A stretch of 64,000 bases of DNA from UBA7985 sp002711265 (lineage in GTDB: Bacteria > Pseudomonadota > Alphaproteobacteria > UBA7985). Both the position numbers and the translations under genes were made by a program. Below the pieces are notes generated by a model, which was not told the origin of the DNA, searched no databases, and saw only the letters and a program-made list of their open reading frames with translations. Shown one piece after another: positions 55,155 to 64,000 of the stretch; the stretch's first letter is position 1; every line of letters begins with the position of its first letter. Where the stretch lies: contig CBFIBS010000004.1 of NCBI GenBank assembly GCA_965660945.1, positions 86,268-150,267 of the forward strand, written 5' to 3'.

Positions 55155-55894
55155 CGCTGCTGTCGGTCAACATCAACAAGATCGCGCTGCTGCGGAATTC
55201 ACGCGGCACCGGCACCCCCGACCTGGTCGAGGGCGCGCGGCTGGCGCTCGCCGGCGGTGCGCAGGGGCTGACCCTGCACCCACGCGCCGATGAGCGTCAT
55301 ATTACCATGGCTGACGTCGGCACCATCGCCGCCATGGACGAGGTCCGCGAAGGCCACGTCGAATTCAACGTCGAGGGTGACCTCCGCCCTGACCTGATGG
55401 ATCTGGTTGAAAAGCTACGCCCGACCCAGTTCACCATCGTTCCGGTGATGGCCGGCGAGGTGACTTCTTCCCGCGGCTGGCGCGCCGAGGACGACCATGC
55501 CGCCCTGAAGGCCTGCTGCGATCGCATGCGGGCAGTCGGGATCCGCACCGCCGTGTTCGTCGACCCCGAACCGGCATCGGTGCGGCTGGCGGCAGCCGGC
55601 GGGTGCGACGGGGTCGAGATCTACACCGGGCTCTACGCCGACGCCCACGAGCGGGGTGATTTCGCCACCGCGCTCGACGACATCGAAGCCGCCGCTGAGC
55701 AGGCCCGCGCCCTCAATCTGCGCCTCAACGGCGGGCACGACCTGACGGTCGAAAACCTCGGCCCGCTCTGCGCCCGCGTGCGCTTCGACGAATTTTCCAT
55801 CGGCCACCGTATTGCCAGCGACGCCCTGTTTCGGGGGCTGACCGACACGGTGGCCGATTTCAACGCAGTCGTTCCTGACGACCAAGGGATTTGA
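55151..55894 (+). CDS. pdxJ: Pyridoxine 5'-phosphate synthase PdxJ
   Basis: A 247-residue TIM-barrel enzyme that joins 1-deoxyxylulose 5-phosphate and 3-amino-2-oxopropyl phosphate into pyridoxine 5'-phosphate, the precursor of PLP. It opens SVNINKIALLRNSRG, and has LTLHPRADERHIT, the catalytic Glu in EFNVEGD, VDPEPASVRLAA, the His in LNGGHDLTVENL and FSIGHRIASDALF. The NINK opening, in place of NIDH, marks the subtype I associate with Bacteroidetes and some other lineages. It is coupled to sufB and lies 7 bp before sufC, inside the suf operon, which is unusual. Confidence 0.93.
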
Positions 55895-55901
55895 ACCACC
55901 C

Positions 55902-56648
55902 ATGCTGGATATAAAGGGCCTGCGGGCCGAACTCGAAGACGGTACTGAAATCCTCCGCGGCATCGACCTGCAGATCGCCCCGGGCGAGGTGCACGCGATC
56001 ATGGGGCCAAACGGCTCGGGCAAGTCGACCACGGCCAACGTGCTCTCGGGCAAGCCCGGCTACAGCGTCACTGGTGGTATTGTCCGGCTCAACGGCGACG
56101 ACCTGCTGGAGATGGAACCCGAGGAGCGCGCCCACGCCGGCCTGTTCCAGGCCTTCCAGTACCCCGTGGAAATCCCAGGTGTTCAGGCTTCGACCTTCCT
56201 GCAGACCGCCGTCAACGCCAAGCGCAAGGCCGCCGGACTGGACGAGCTCGACGCGCTGGCCTTCGTGCGCGAGCTCCGCGCCAAGGCCAAGACTCTGGGC
56301 ATCGGCAACGACATGCTCAAGCGGGCAGTGAACGTCGGCTTCTCAGGCGGTGAGAAAAAGCGTTTTGAGACTCTGCAGATGGCGCTGCTCGAGCCGCGGA
56401 TGGCCGTGCTCGACGAAACCGACTCAGGCCTGGATATCGATGCCCTGCGCGTGGTCGCCGACGGGGTAAACGCCCTGCGCTCGCCCGAGCGCTCGTTCCT
56501 GGTCATCACCCACTACCAGCGCCTGCTCGACTACATCGTCCCAGACCAGGTCCACATCCTCAGCGAAGGCCAGATTGTGAAGTCGGGCGACAAGTCACTG
56601 GCGCTCGAGGTCGAGCAGGCCGGCTACGCGGAGTTTCAGGCGGCATGA
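55902..56648 (+). CDS. sufC: Fe-S cluster assembly ATPase SufC
   Basis: A 248-residue ABC-type ATPase that powers SufBCD. Walker A is GPNGSGKST, the signature VGFSGGEKKRFETLQ and Walker B MAVLDETDSGLD. The LFQAFQYPVEIPGV segment is diagnostic of SufC. sufD starts within its last 4 bases. Confidence 0.97.
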   Translation: MLDIKGLRAELEDGTEILRGIDLQIAPGEVHAIMGPNGSGKSTTANVLSGKPGYSVTGGIVRLNGDDLLEMEPEERAHAGLFQAFQYPVEIPGVQASTFLQTAVNAKRKAAGLDELDALAFVRELRAKAKTLGIGNDMLKRAVNVGFSGGEKKRFETLQMALLEPRMAVLDETDSGLDIDALRVVADGVNALRSPERSFLVITHYQRLLDYIVPDQVHILSEGQIVKSGDKSLALEVEQAGYAEFQAA

Positions 56649-57808
56649 CCGACGTCTTCGGCGCAGACTTTCTCGATCGCCTGCACGGGGCAGGGGCGGT
56701 GCAGAACGCAGCCGCTTTTGCAACCCTGCGCGAGCGGGGCTTTCCCAACCGCCGGGTCGAAGCCTGGCGCTACACCGATCTCGCCGGCCCGCTGGGCAAG
56801 GCGCTGACGCCGGCAGGCCTGCGCATCAATCAGGAGCAGAGCGGGCTGTTCGGCCCAATCCCGCCCGCCGACGTTGCCGCGCCCGCCCAAGATCAGCCAG
56901 GCACGGACGCTCTCAGCCTGCTCAACGCCAGCCTCGCGGGTGAGGGCTTTTTGTTCGACGTGCCCGAAAAGGCGCGCCTGAAACCGATCTTTGCCCGCTT
57001 CGGCCCCATGGCCGAAAATGCGCTGGTCAACGCTGCCAACCGCATCCGTTTGGCAGAAGGCGCACAGGCGACGCTGGTCGAGCGCTGGGGCAACACCGAT
57101 GATAGCTGGCTGAACAGCGACACCGACATCGACCTCGCCCCCGGCGCCCATCTGACCCGGATCATTCTGGTCGAAGACGGCGGGGCTGGCACCCAAACCC
57201 ACCGCACGTCCACCCGGCTCGGCGAGAATGCCCGATACGACTGTCTGGTGGTCACCCTCGGCGGGGGCCTGCACCGGATCGAACAGCACGCCGACATCAA
57301 CGCCCCAGGCGCCCACGCCGGTCTGGCCGCGCTGGTGCTGAAAACCGGCAGCGAACACAGCGATTTCGTCACCGGCGTCCGACACCTCGCCGCCGATACC
57401 ACCTCCGACCAGCAGGTGCGGACCGTGGTCGATCAGCAGGCGACGGCGATCTTCCAGGGTGGCATCCACGTTGCCCAGGACAGCCAGCGGATCGAGGGCG
57501 ACCAGCTCTCACGCGCACTCATGCTGTCCGACCGGGCGCAGGCCTTCACCAAGCCCGAGCTGGAGATTTTCGCCGACGATGTGAAGTGTTCTCACGGGGC
57601 GACCGTTGGTGATCTGAGTGAAGAAGCGCTGTTCTACCTCCGCGCCCGCGGTGTCAGCGAGGCGAAGGCCCGTGCGCTTCTGATCCTCGCCTTTGCCCGT
57701 GAGCCCTTCGCTGCTCTGAACCTGCCCGAGACGGTCGGGGCCATGCTCGACGAGAAGGTCAAGGCATGGCTGGGCGTGCCGGGTGCCTTCGGGGAGCTTG
57801 ACCTGTGA
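56645..57808 (+). CDS. sufD: Fe-S cluster assembly protein SufD
   Basis: A 387-residue SufB paralogue in the SufBCD complex. The N-terminal ERGFPNRRVEAWRYTDL and C-terminal CSHGATVGDLSEEALFYLRARG are characteristic. The N-terminal third is variable and Ala-rich as usual. It overlaps sufC upstream by 4 bases (ATGA) and sufS downstream by 4 bases (GTGA). Confidence 0.95.
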   Translation: MTDVFGADFLDRLHGAGAVQNAAAFATLRERGFPNRRVEAWRYTDLAGPLGKALTPAGLRINQEQSGLFGPIPPADVAAPAQDQPGTDALSLLNASLAGEGFLFDVPEKARLKPIFARFGPMAENALVNAANRIRLAEGAQATLVERWGNTDDSWLNSDTDIDLAPGAHLTRIILVEDGGAGTQTHRTSTRLGENARYDCLVVTLGGGLHRIEQHADINAPGAHAGLAALVLKTGSEHSDFVTGVRHLAADTTSDQQVRTVVDQQATAIFQGGIHVAQDSQRIEGDQLSRALMLSDRAQAFTKPELEIFADDVKCSHGATVGDLSEEALFYLRARGVSEAKARALLILAFAREPFAALNLPETVGAMLDEKVKAWLGVPGAFGELDL

Positions 57809-59049
57809 GCCGGACTGCACCCGTGGCCACCGGCCTCGACCTCGCGGCGATCCGGGCGCAGTTCCCGACGCTCGAGCGTCGGGTCTACGACGACAAGCGA
57901 CTGATTTTTCTTGATTCTGCAGCCTCTTCGCAGAAGCCTCTGGCCGTCACCGACGCCATGGACCAGTTCATGAAAACCTCCTACGCCAACGTCCACCGGG
58001 GCGTGCACCGGCTCAGCCAGGAGGCGACCGACGCCTTCGAGGCTGCGCGCACCAAGGTCGCCCGGTTCATGGGCGCCGAGGAGCGTGAAGTGGTCTTCAC
58101 CAAGAACACGACGGAAGCCATCAACCTCGTCGCCCAGTCCTGGGGCCGCAAAAACCTGCGCCCGGGCGACGAAATCCTGCTCACCGTGCTCGAACACCAC
58201 GCCAATATCGTCCCTTGGCAGCTGATCGCCGAAGAAACTGGCGCCGTTGTCCGACCGGTCGATATCCGCGAGGACGGGTCGCTCGACATGGACGATTTTG
58301 CCGACAAGCTCGGCGACCGCACGCGTATGGTCGCCTGCGCCTTCGTTTCCAACGTGCTCGGGACCGTGCTGCCGGTCGAGGAGATCATCGCCCGGGCGCA
58401 TGCGCAGGGCGCGCTGGTATTGCTCGATGCGTCGCAGGCTGTCACCCACCGTCGGGTCGATGTCCGCGCGCTCGACGTCGATTTCCTCGCCTGGACAGGC
58501 CACAAGCTCTACGGCCCGACCGGGATCGGCGTGCTCTATGGCAAATACGACCTGCTCGACGCCATGCCACCCTATCAGGGGGGCGGAGACATGATCGACA
58601 CCGTCAGCTTTGCTGGCACGACCTTCCGTGAACCTCCCTTCCGTTTTGAGGCCGGGACGCCGGCGATTGTCGAAGCCGTCGGCCTGGGCGCTGCTGTTGA
58701 CTGGGTTGAGGGTGTCGGCATCGAGGCCATTGCCGCCCACGAAGCCGACCTGCTCGACTACGCCATGGAGCGGATGGGCGCGGCGAACGACGTCCGCGTG
58801 TTCGGCACCGCGCCGGAGAAAGTATCGGTGCTGGCATTCCAGTTGGGCGACCATCACGCCAACGACGTGGGCACCATTCTCGATCGCACCGGGGTGGCGC
58901 TGCGGGTTGGCCAGCACTGCGCCGAGCCGCTGCACGACCGACTGGGCGTGCACTCGACGGCGCGGGTGTCCTTCGCCGCCTACAACGGGCGCGACGATGT
59001 CGACGCGCTGCTCGACGGTCTGGCGGTGTGTCGGGAGCTGCTGGGATGA
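57805..59049 (+). CDS. sufS: Cysteine desulfurase SufS
   Basis: A 414-residue group II cysteine desulfurase that supplies sulfur for clusters. The PLP lysine is in AWTGHKLYGPTGIG, the catalytic cysteine in LRVGQHCAEPLHDRLG and the PLP-stacking His in LEHHANIVPW. VFTKNTTEAINLVA is also standard. A SufE or SufU partner is not encoded in the window. The neighbouring pdxJ would feed its cofactor. Confidence 0.96.
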   Translation: MSRTAPVATGLDLAAIRAQFPTLERRVYDDKRLIFLDSAASSQKPLAVTDAMDQFMKTSYANVHRGVHRLSQEATDAFEAARTKVARFMGAEEREVVFTKNTTEAINLVAQSWGRKNLRPGDEILLTVLEHHANIVPWQLIAEETGAVVRPVDIREDGSLDMDDFADKLGDRTRMVACAFVSNVLGTVLPVEEIIARAHAQGALVLLDASQAVTHRRVDVRALDVDFLAWTGHKLYGPTGIGVLYGKYDLLDAMPPYQGGGDMIDTVSFAGTTFREPPFRFEAGTPAIVEAVGLGAAVDWVEGVGIEAIAAHEADLLDYAMERMGAANDVRVFGTAPEKVSVLAFQLGDHHANDVGTILDRTGVALRVGQHCAEPLHDRLGVHSTARVSFAAYNGRDDVDALLDGLAVCRELLG

Positions 59050-59492
59050 GCGCGCACGACGGCAAGACCCTTGTCGATTTCATGCCCGATCCCGGGGTGA
59101 CCATGGACCCCGCGGCGGGCGTTCGGGTCCGGCGCGAGGGCACCACCTTTATCGCCGAAGCCGGCGAAGCGCTGCCGAACGGGGCGTCGCTGGCCTCCGA
59201 GGCAGGGATGATCGCGGCTATGCAGACCGTCCACGACCCGGAAATTCCGATCAATATCTACGATCTGGGACTGATCTACCGCCTCGACCAGAACCCCGAG
59301 ACCGGGGATGTCGAGGTCGATATGACCCTGACTGCGCCGGGGTGCCCTGTCGCCGGCGAGATGCCCGGCCACGTTGCCGCTGCATTGGCCGGGGTCGATG
59401 GGGTTGGTCTGGCCACGGTGCGGCTGGTGTGGGAGCCGGCCTGGACCTCGGACCGTGCCAGCGAGGACGCGCAGCTGGCTCTCGGTTTGTAA
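59046..59492 (+). CDS. sufT: SUF-associated DUF59/MIP18 protein SufT
   Basis: A 148-residue MIP18-family protein involved in Fe-S cluster maturation. HDPEIPINIYDLGLIYR and MTLTAPGCPVAGEMPG, containing the conserved cysteine, are the family signatures. The first 50 residues form an additional segment not in the minimal domain. The ATG at 59046 overlaps the sufS stop (ATGA). PaaD-like DUF59 proteins are relatives, but the suf context decides the call. Confidence 0.9.
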   Translation: MSAHDGKTLVDFMPDPGVTMDPAAGVRVRREGTTFIAEAGEALPNGASLASEAGMIAAMQTVHDPEIPINIYDLGLIYRLDQNPETGDVEVDMTLTAPGCPVAGEMPGHVAAALAGVDGVGLATVRLVWEPAWTSDRASEDAQLALGL

Positions 59493-59635
59493 TTGGGGCT
59501 GGTGATCAGGTCCCGGATGGCGGGCTTGGTCACCTGCTTCGGGCGAAGGGCTTTGCGGGCCGCTGATTTCGTGCCTATATTTGATACAGCCGGTGTGCTC
59601 CATACCGGTGCACCCGGGGAACAGAGGTCCTGGCC

Positions 59636-59974
59636 ATGATGCAGAACGTGCTCAATCTGACCGACAAGGCGGCAGATCGGGTTAAATCCCTGATCGACAA
59701 GTCCGGCGACGAGGCCGTGGTCGGCCTGCGTGTGGGTGTGAAGAAGGGCGGCTGCTCGGGTATGGAGTACTTTGTCGAGTATGCGGCTGAAAAGACGGCG
59801 ATGGAAGAGGAAGTGCAGGACAAGGGCGTCCGCATCTTCATCGAACCCACGGCCTTCATGTTCCTGCTCGGTTCGACCATGGACTATCACGAAGACCGAA
59901 TGACCTCGGGCTTTACCTTCGAGAACCCCAACGAGACCGCGCGCTGTGGCTGCGGTCAGTCGGTGGCGTTCTAA
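59636..59974 (+). CDS. sufA: A-type Fe-S carrier SufA
   Basis: A 112-residue HesB/IscA-family carrier. The three cluster cysteines are in VKKGGCSGMEY and CGCGQSVAF. The remaining conserved segments DKGVRIFIEPTAFMFLLGSTMDY and FENPNE are intact. It lies 143 bp after sufT, the only larger gap in the locus, so it may have its own promoter: CCTATATTTGATA lies in this gap at about 59573. Confidence 0.93.
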   Translation: MMQNVLNLTDKAADRVKSLIDKSGDEAVVGLRVGVKKGGCSGMEYFVEYAAEKTAMEEEVQDKGVRIFIEPTAFMFLLGSTMDYHEDRMTSGFTFENPNETARCGCGQSVAF

Positions 59975-60212
59975 GGCACTTTTATACGGCGTTTCGTACC
60001 GCCGGCATTCTGGTTTGTACCTCGGGCATTCGCTCTTGCCCCAACCGCGTCCGGCGCGCACTTCATCTTTCACTTGCAAGCTGACACCTGATTTCTGGCA
60101 TCTGTGTTTCAGTTCATGTGTTCTGGTTAGTGTATTCAGCCTTCAGCCTTCAGCCTTCTGGCGCCTGAGCCTTGTTGCCAACGGCCGCTGACAGTGCCCG
60201 CAATCCGAGCGC

Positions 60213-60833
60213 TCAGCCGCTTCCCAGCGCGGCCAGTGCGGCGCGGTATTTGTCCCGCTTTCTGTTAAGGCGGGCATGGAGGCGCTTGGCTCGGTCGAGC
60301 TTGGCGCGGTGGTCTTCGGCCTGATCGCGCCTGCCAGCCGTCGTCGCTCCTTCGACTTCATGGATGAGCACCGTCAAGGTGGCAATACGCTGCTCGTAAT
60401 CCGACAAGCGGGCTTCGGCCTGTGCCAGGCGACGTGAAAGTTTGTCACGCTGTTTCTGCGTTCGCCTCTGCCACCGGGTGATCTTTTTGCTCAGCTGGTT
60501 CAGCCGGTCTGCGTCCCGAGCTAGTTTTTCAACTTCGCGGGAAAGCCGGTCCAGACCCCGCTCGATGTCATCGCTCCGATCTGCGCACAAATTCCGACGT
60601 TCCCGGTTCACTGTGGCCCGAGCACAGCTCCGTTCGTGCTCGCGCGCAGCGCGGTTGAGCTGTTTCTGATCCCGGTTGAAACGCCGTTGGGTCCGCTCAA
60701 TTTTGCGGGTCAGGGTCTGTTCGGCGGCCACCAGCCGCTCCAGCCGCGGTTCAGCCACCGCTGTCCCGTTCAGGGCCAACAGAGTCAGCGCAATCAAGCC
60801 AAGGGCAGCAGCAAAGTTTTGGCAGGTGGTCAT
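60213..60833 (-). CDS. Periplasmic coiled-coil protein, unknown function
   Basis: A 206-residue protein when started at ATG 60833 (AGGGA lies 11 bases upstream; ATG 60857 is an alternative). The first 25 residues are a signal peptide ending in TAVAEP. The rest is a long, Arg/Lys-rich coiled coil (TLTRKIERTQRRFNRDQKQLNRA and on) with one cysteine pair, CX12C. No enzymatic motif. It has the same design as the protein at 42897-43385, though more basic. The 239 bp after it up to sufA holds nothing recognisable. Confidence 0.65.
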   Translation of the reverse strand: MTTCQNFAAALGLIALTLLALNGTAVAEPRLERLVAAEQTLTRKIERTQRRFNRDQKQLNRAAREHERSCARATVNRERRNLCADRSDDIERGLDRLSREVEKLARDADRLNQLSKKITRWQRRTQKQRDKLSRRLAQAEARLSDYEQRIATLTVLIHEVEGATTAGRRDQAEDHRAKLDRAKRLHARLNRKRDKYRAALAALGSG

Positions 60834-61089
60834 CGGAGCCCGGTCCCTGTGTTTCATTTCGAATTTTATCCATGCCGAGATCGTGCCAAAGCGTTGTGTA
60901 TTATGGCTCCCGGGCGGATAAGATCTGGTAAAATCATCGGCGGACATCTGATCGGCGCAATCTATGCTGGAGCGCCCCGCAGGTCTGCGACAAAAGGGAA
61001 GGGCGACGGGGAGGCCTTGGCCGCATCTAGGCAAGTTGCAGGCCGCAAACAGGTCGATGCATCCCTGCACAACCGGCTAATAAGCGCAT

Positions 61090-63153
61090 ATGACTGACAA
61101 TGCACCAGCCACCGCCCGCCTCGTCTTCACCCCTTCGGGCAAGCGCGGCGATTTTCCGATCGGAACGCCCGTGCTGCAGGCTGCCCGGCGTCTGGGCGTC
61201 GACATCGACAGCCTGTGCGGGGGTAACGGCATGTGTGGGCGCTGCCAGATCACGCTGGGCGAGGGTGACTTTGCCAAGCACGGCATAACCTCCTCCGCGC
61301 ACCATGCTTCGGTGCCCAACGCAGTCGAGACCCGCTACGCCACCAAGCGCAATATGAAGGCTGACCGGCGGCTGTCGTGCCAGACCCTGCTCGAGGGCGA
61401 TCTGGTTGTCGACGTGCCCCCGGATGCACAGGTGCACAAGCAGGTGGTGCGCAAGTCCGCCGACGAGCGGGTCATCGCCATCGATCCGACTGTGCGCCTA
61501 CACTTTATCACCGTCCGCGAGCCGGACATGCACGAGCCCAGCTCCGACCTCGGGCGGATCCACGAGGCGCTGGAGCAGCAGTGGGGGCTGACCGGGCTGC
61601 AGACCGACTTCGGGCTGATGCGGACCATGCAGCCGACCCTGCGCAAAGGGAAGTGGCAGGTCACCGCCGCCGTGCGCGACGGGGAAGAACTGATCGCGCT
61701 GTGGCCGGGGCTGAAGGAGCAGATTTTCGGGCTCGCCGTCGATCTGGGTTCGACCACCATCGCCGCGCACCTCTGCGATCTGGCGACGGGCGAGGTGCTG
61801 GCCTCGAGCGGGCTGATGAACCCGCAAATCCGCTTTGGCGAAGATGTCATGTCGCGGGTGTCCTATTCGATGATGAACCCGGGTGGGGATGTGGAGATGA
61901 CCGCGGCAGTGCGCGGCGCGCTCAACGAGCTGGCGGCGGCGACGGCCGAGGAAGCCGGGATCGAGGTCAGCGATATCCTCGACATTACCCTGGTCTCCAA
62001 CCCGATTATGCACCACCTGCTGCTGGGTATGGACCCGGTCGAGCTGGGTGGAGCACCCTTTGCGCTGGCGACCGATTTCGGCACCCGGCTGAAAGCGCGG
62101 GAGCTGGAAATCGGCCTGCACCCGGGCGCGGGCGCCTACGTGCTGCCCTGTATCGCCGGACACGTGGGCGCGGATACGGCCGGCGTGGCGCTGGCCGAGC
62201 GGCCCGACCAGAGCGAGCAGCTGACCTTTATTGTCGATGTCGGCACCAACGCCGAGATGCTACTGGGCGACCGGGGCCGTGTGATGGCGGCGTCCTCACC
62301 GACTGGCCCGGCCTTCGAGGGCGCGCAGATTTCAAGCGGCCAGCGGGCTGCACCCGGGGCGATCGAGCGGGTGAAGATCGACCCGCAGACGCTCGAACCT
62401 GCTTTCCGCGTGATCGGCAGCGAGCTGTGGTCGAACGAAGCGGGCTTCGAGGAGGAGACCGCCTCGACCGGGATCACCGGCATTTGCGGCTCGGGGATCA
62501 TCGAAGCCCTGTCCGAGATGTTCCTCGCCGGGCTGATGAACGAGGATGGCGCGATCGACGGTGGGCGGCAGGCGCAGACCCACCGCATCATCCCTGACGG
62601 GCGCACCTTTGCTTACGTGATCTATGACGCCAGTGCCGACGACGGTCCGACGATCACCGTGACCCAGAACGACGTGCGGGCGATCCAGATGGCCAAGGCC
62701 GCGCTCTACGCCGGCTATCGCCTGCTCAAGGATAAGCTCGAGGCCGATGGCGACATGCGGCCGGTCGAACGGGTGTATCTCGCTGGCGCCTTTGGTTCGC
62801 ACATCGACGTCAAGCATGCCATGGTGCTGGGCATGATCCCGGATTGCGATCTGGCGCATGTCGCCTCGGTCGGCAACGCGGCGGGGACGGGGGCGCGCAT
62901 TGCCCTGCTCAACGCCCAGGCCCGCCGGGATATCGAAGAGGCTGTGCGCAACATCGAGAAGATCGAAACCGCCGTAGAACCCATGTTCCAGCAGCACTTT
63001 GTCGAAGCCATGGCCATTCCGCATAAGACGGCGGACTTCCATAACCTCTCCAGCGTGGTAAGCCTGCCGGAGAAGGCTGCGGCCGGGGTTGGCGGTGATG
63101 ACGCCGGGGGCGCAGGCCGCCGCCGGGGTGGAGGTCGCCGACGCCGCGGCTGA
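61090..63153 (+). CDS. RACo-like [2Fe-2S]/ASKHA ATPase (DUF4445)
   Basis: A 687-residue protein like the reductive activators of corrinoid-dependent methyltransferases (RACo). The N-terminal ferredoxin domain binds a plant-type [2Fe-2S] cluster via Cys43, Cys49, Cys52 and Cys97. The middle and C-terminal parts form an ASKHA ATPase: LAVDLGSTTIAAHL, FIVDVGTNAEMLLG, GICGSGIIEALSEM and VYLAGAFGSHIDV. The last 25 residues (AGGAGRRRGGGRRRRG) are Arg/Gly-rich and unusual. No corrinoid protein or methyltransferase gene is in the window, so its partner is unknown. Confidence 0.88.
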   Translation: MTDNAPATARLVFTPSGKRGDFPIGTPVLQAARRLGVDIDSLCGGNGMCGRCQITLGEGDFAKHGITSSAHHASVPNAVETRYATKRNMKADRRLSCQTLLEGDLVVDVPPDAQVHKQVVRKSADERVIAIDPTVRLHFITVREPDMHEPSSDLGRIHEALEQQWGLTGLQTDFGLMRTMQPTLRKGKWQVTAAVRDGEELIALWPGLKEQIFGLAVDLGSTTIAAHLCDLATGEVLASSGLMNPQIRFGEDVMSRVSYSMMNPGGDVEMTAAVRGALNELAAATAEEAGIEVSDILDITLVSNPIMHHLLLGMDPVELGGAPFALATDFGTRLKARELEIGLHPGAGAYVLPCIAGHVGADTAGVALAERPDQSEQLTFIVDVGTNAEMLLGDRGRVMAASSPTGPAFEGAQISSGQRAAPGAIERVKIDPQTLEPAFRVIGSELWSNEAGFEEETASTGITGICGSGIIEALSEMFLAGLMNEDGAIDGGRQAQTHRIIPDGRTFAYVIYDASADDGPTITVTQNDVRAIQMAKAALYAGYRLLKDKLEADGDMRPVERVYLAGAFGSHIDVKHAMVLGMIPDCDLAHVASVGNAAGTGARIALLNAQARRDIEEAVRNIEKIETAVEPMFQQHFVEAMAIPHKTADFHNLSSVVSLPEKAAAGVGGDDAGGAGRRRGGGRRRRG

Positions 63154-63221
63154 CGGCCCTTCGGCTCCTGGATCGGATGCGCCGGGATGCCATCAACGAC
63201 TGAGAGAACTGGACCAGGCCC

Positions 63222-63821
63222 ATGGCGCTGGGGTTTCAAACGCTCTATGACCGGGCCGAACGGGCTGCGGGGTCGCGCACGGCGCTGTGGCTGCTGGGTG
63301 GGGTGAGCTTCGCGGAGAGCGCGGTGCTGCCGGTGCCCGTGGACGCGGTTTCGGTGCCGATCATGCTGTCCTCGCGGCGGCGGATACCGGTGGTGGTCCT
63401 GATCGCTACGGTGACCAGCGTGCTCGGTGGTCTGCTGGGGTACGCGCTGGGCTGGGGCTTCTATGAGGCGCTGGCCAAGCCCTTGCTCGGCTGGTTGGGG
63501 GTGGCTGGCGATCTGGAGGGCTTCGCGGCGCAGATGCAGGAAAATCAGGTCGGTGGCAGCTGGCTGATTTTCATGGGGGCGCTGACCCCGATCCCGTTCA
63601 AGGTGGTGTGCATCGGCTCGGGCCTGGTGAAGTTCAACATCGGGTTGTTCATTGCTGTGGCCACAGCGGGGCGGCTGCTGCGGTTCCTGTTCTTCGGGGT
63701 GCTGTTCTGGATTTTTGGCGATCCGCTCAAGCGCATGATCCGGCGGCATAGTGGCTGGAGCACGGTGCTGCTCTTGGTGGTCGTAGTCGGGGGTTTTGTG
63801 TTGGCGGGCTTGCTGTTTTGA
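63222..63821 (+). CDS. YqaA/DedA-like membrane protein
   Basis: A 199-residue polytopic membrane protein of the SNARE-associated/VTT (YqaA) family. SFAESAVLPVPVDAVSVPIM and GGLLGYALGWGFYEAL are the conserved re-entrant-loop segments with ESxxxPxPxD. FMGALTPIPFKVVCIGSG is the second. Such proteins may move lipids or ions; the substrate is not known. It lies 68 bp after the RACo-like gene. Confidence 0.85.
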   Translation: MALGFQTLYDRAERAAGSRTALWLLGGVSFAESAVLPVPVDAVSVPIMLSSRRRIPVVVLIATVTSVLGGLLGYALGWGFYEALAKPLLGWLGVAGDLEGFAAQMQENQVGGSWLIFMGALTPIPFKVVCIGSGLVKFNIGLFIAVATAGRLLRFLFFGVLFWIFGDPLKRMIRRHSGWSTVLLLVVVVGGFVLAGLLF

Positions 63822-63837
63822 AGCGGGCAAGGGTGTT

Positions 63838-63884
63838 GCGTGCTCGATTTGACGCCGCTTCGCGGCTTACAAATCTCCCCCGCG
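63838..63884 (+). repeat. Interspersed palindromic repeat R1, copy c
   Basis: 47-bp element matching 32511-32557 at 45 of 47 bases, starting 17 bp after the YqaA stop codon. As in the first copy, it follows a gene end directly. Confidence 0.85.
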
Positions 63885-63923
63885 CAGTCAAACGGACAGG
63901 CCGCGCTGCACGCGGCCTGACGT
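63882..63923 (+). repeat. Interspersed repeat R4, copy b
   Basis: GCGCAGTCAAACGGACAGG, a GGCCGCG/CGCGGCC hairpin and CTGACGTC; the same flanks as 52780-52811. Confidence 0.6.
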
Positions 63924-63946
63924 CTTTCCGCATTTTCAATGAAAAT

Positions 63947-63998
63947 GCGCGACGCCTTGGCGAAGACCGCGAAGCGGTCGAGACAAGGTCGGCGCAAC
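63947..63998 (-). repeat. Interspersed hairpin repeat R2, copy d
   Basis: Near-exact reverse complement of 32725-32778 (about two differences over roughly 52 bases), containing GACCGCGAAGCGGTC. It runs to the window edge. Confidence 0.8.
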
Positions 63999-64000
63999 CG

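Overview
The window is GC-rich (by eye roughly 65%), densely packed bacterial chromosome. It most likely comes from an alphaproteobacterium, possibly Rhodospirillales-like. The signs are an IspD-IspF fusion, a RibB carrying a degenerate RibA-like tail (RibBX type), an Rrf2-led suf operon, a cytochrome bc1 assembly chaperone beside a DUF177 (YceD) gene, and plsX close to ihfA, a MerR gene, clpP and clpX. The order and species cannot be fixed from sequence reading alone. No phage, CRISPR array or intact insertion sequence was seen.

Layout. 1-6.1 kb (minus strand): tpiA, secG, pyrG, eno, ispDF and the start of a cinA-type gene. 6.3-9.9 kb (plus): a PpiD-like chaperone and trpE. 9.9-13.2 kb: yceD, bc1 chaperone, bamE, ppa and thiL. 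13.3-20.0 kb: a minus-strand run from a MarR regulator through rpiB, glyA, nrdR, ribD, ribE, ribBX and ribH to nusB. 20.4-27.1 kb (plus): hemB, rpmF, plsX, a LysE-type exporter where fabH is often found, ihfA, a MerR regulator, clpP and clpX. 27.2-32.5 kb: a membrane protein, an alpha/beta hydrolase coupled to an oligopeptidase B, and rlmI.

32.5-36.6 kb is the most plastic part. It holds 862 bp of gene-free palindromic repeats, malate synthase G, a tRNA-Glu and the decayed start of a tyrosine-recombinase gene. 36.6-43.4 kb holds a proline-racemase-fold protein without either catalytic cysteine, an RraA-type aldolase coupled to a PLP aminotransferase, a MATE pump, a DUF805 protein, a glyoxylate/hydroxypyruvate reductase-type enzyme and a small periplasmic coiled-coil protein. 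43.6-52.6 kb holds a nucleoside hydrolase-ribokinase pair, a large cadherin-like secreted protein, a Rieske oxygenase divergent from a cytosolic PhnD-like protein, a dienoyl-CoA isomerase-type crotonase, a nitroreductase and ccmA-ccmB.

53.1-60.0 kb is the suf iron-sulfur assembly locus: Rrf2 regulator, sufB, pdxJ, sufC, sufD, sufS, sufT and then sufA. The pdxJ gene makes the PLP precursor and is translationally coupled inside the operon, ahead of the PLP-dependent desulfurase SufS. The window ends with a second periplasmic coiled-coil protein, a RACo-like [2Fe-2S]/ASKHA ATPase with an Arg/Gly-rich tail, a YqaA-type membrane protein and a third block of palindromic repeats.

The strongest points for follow-up are the pdxJ insertion in suf, the interspersed palindromic repeat families shared by three intergenic regions, the cysteine-less proline racemase homologue in a glyoxylate-themed neighbourhood, and the tRNA-Glu with integrase debris.
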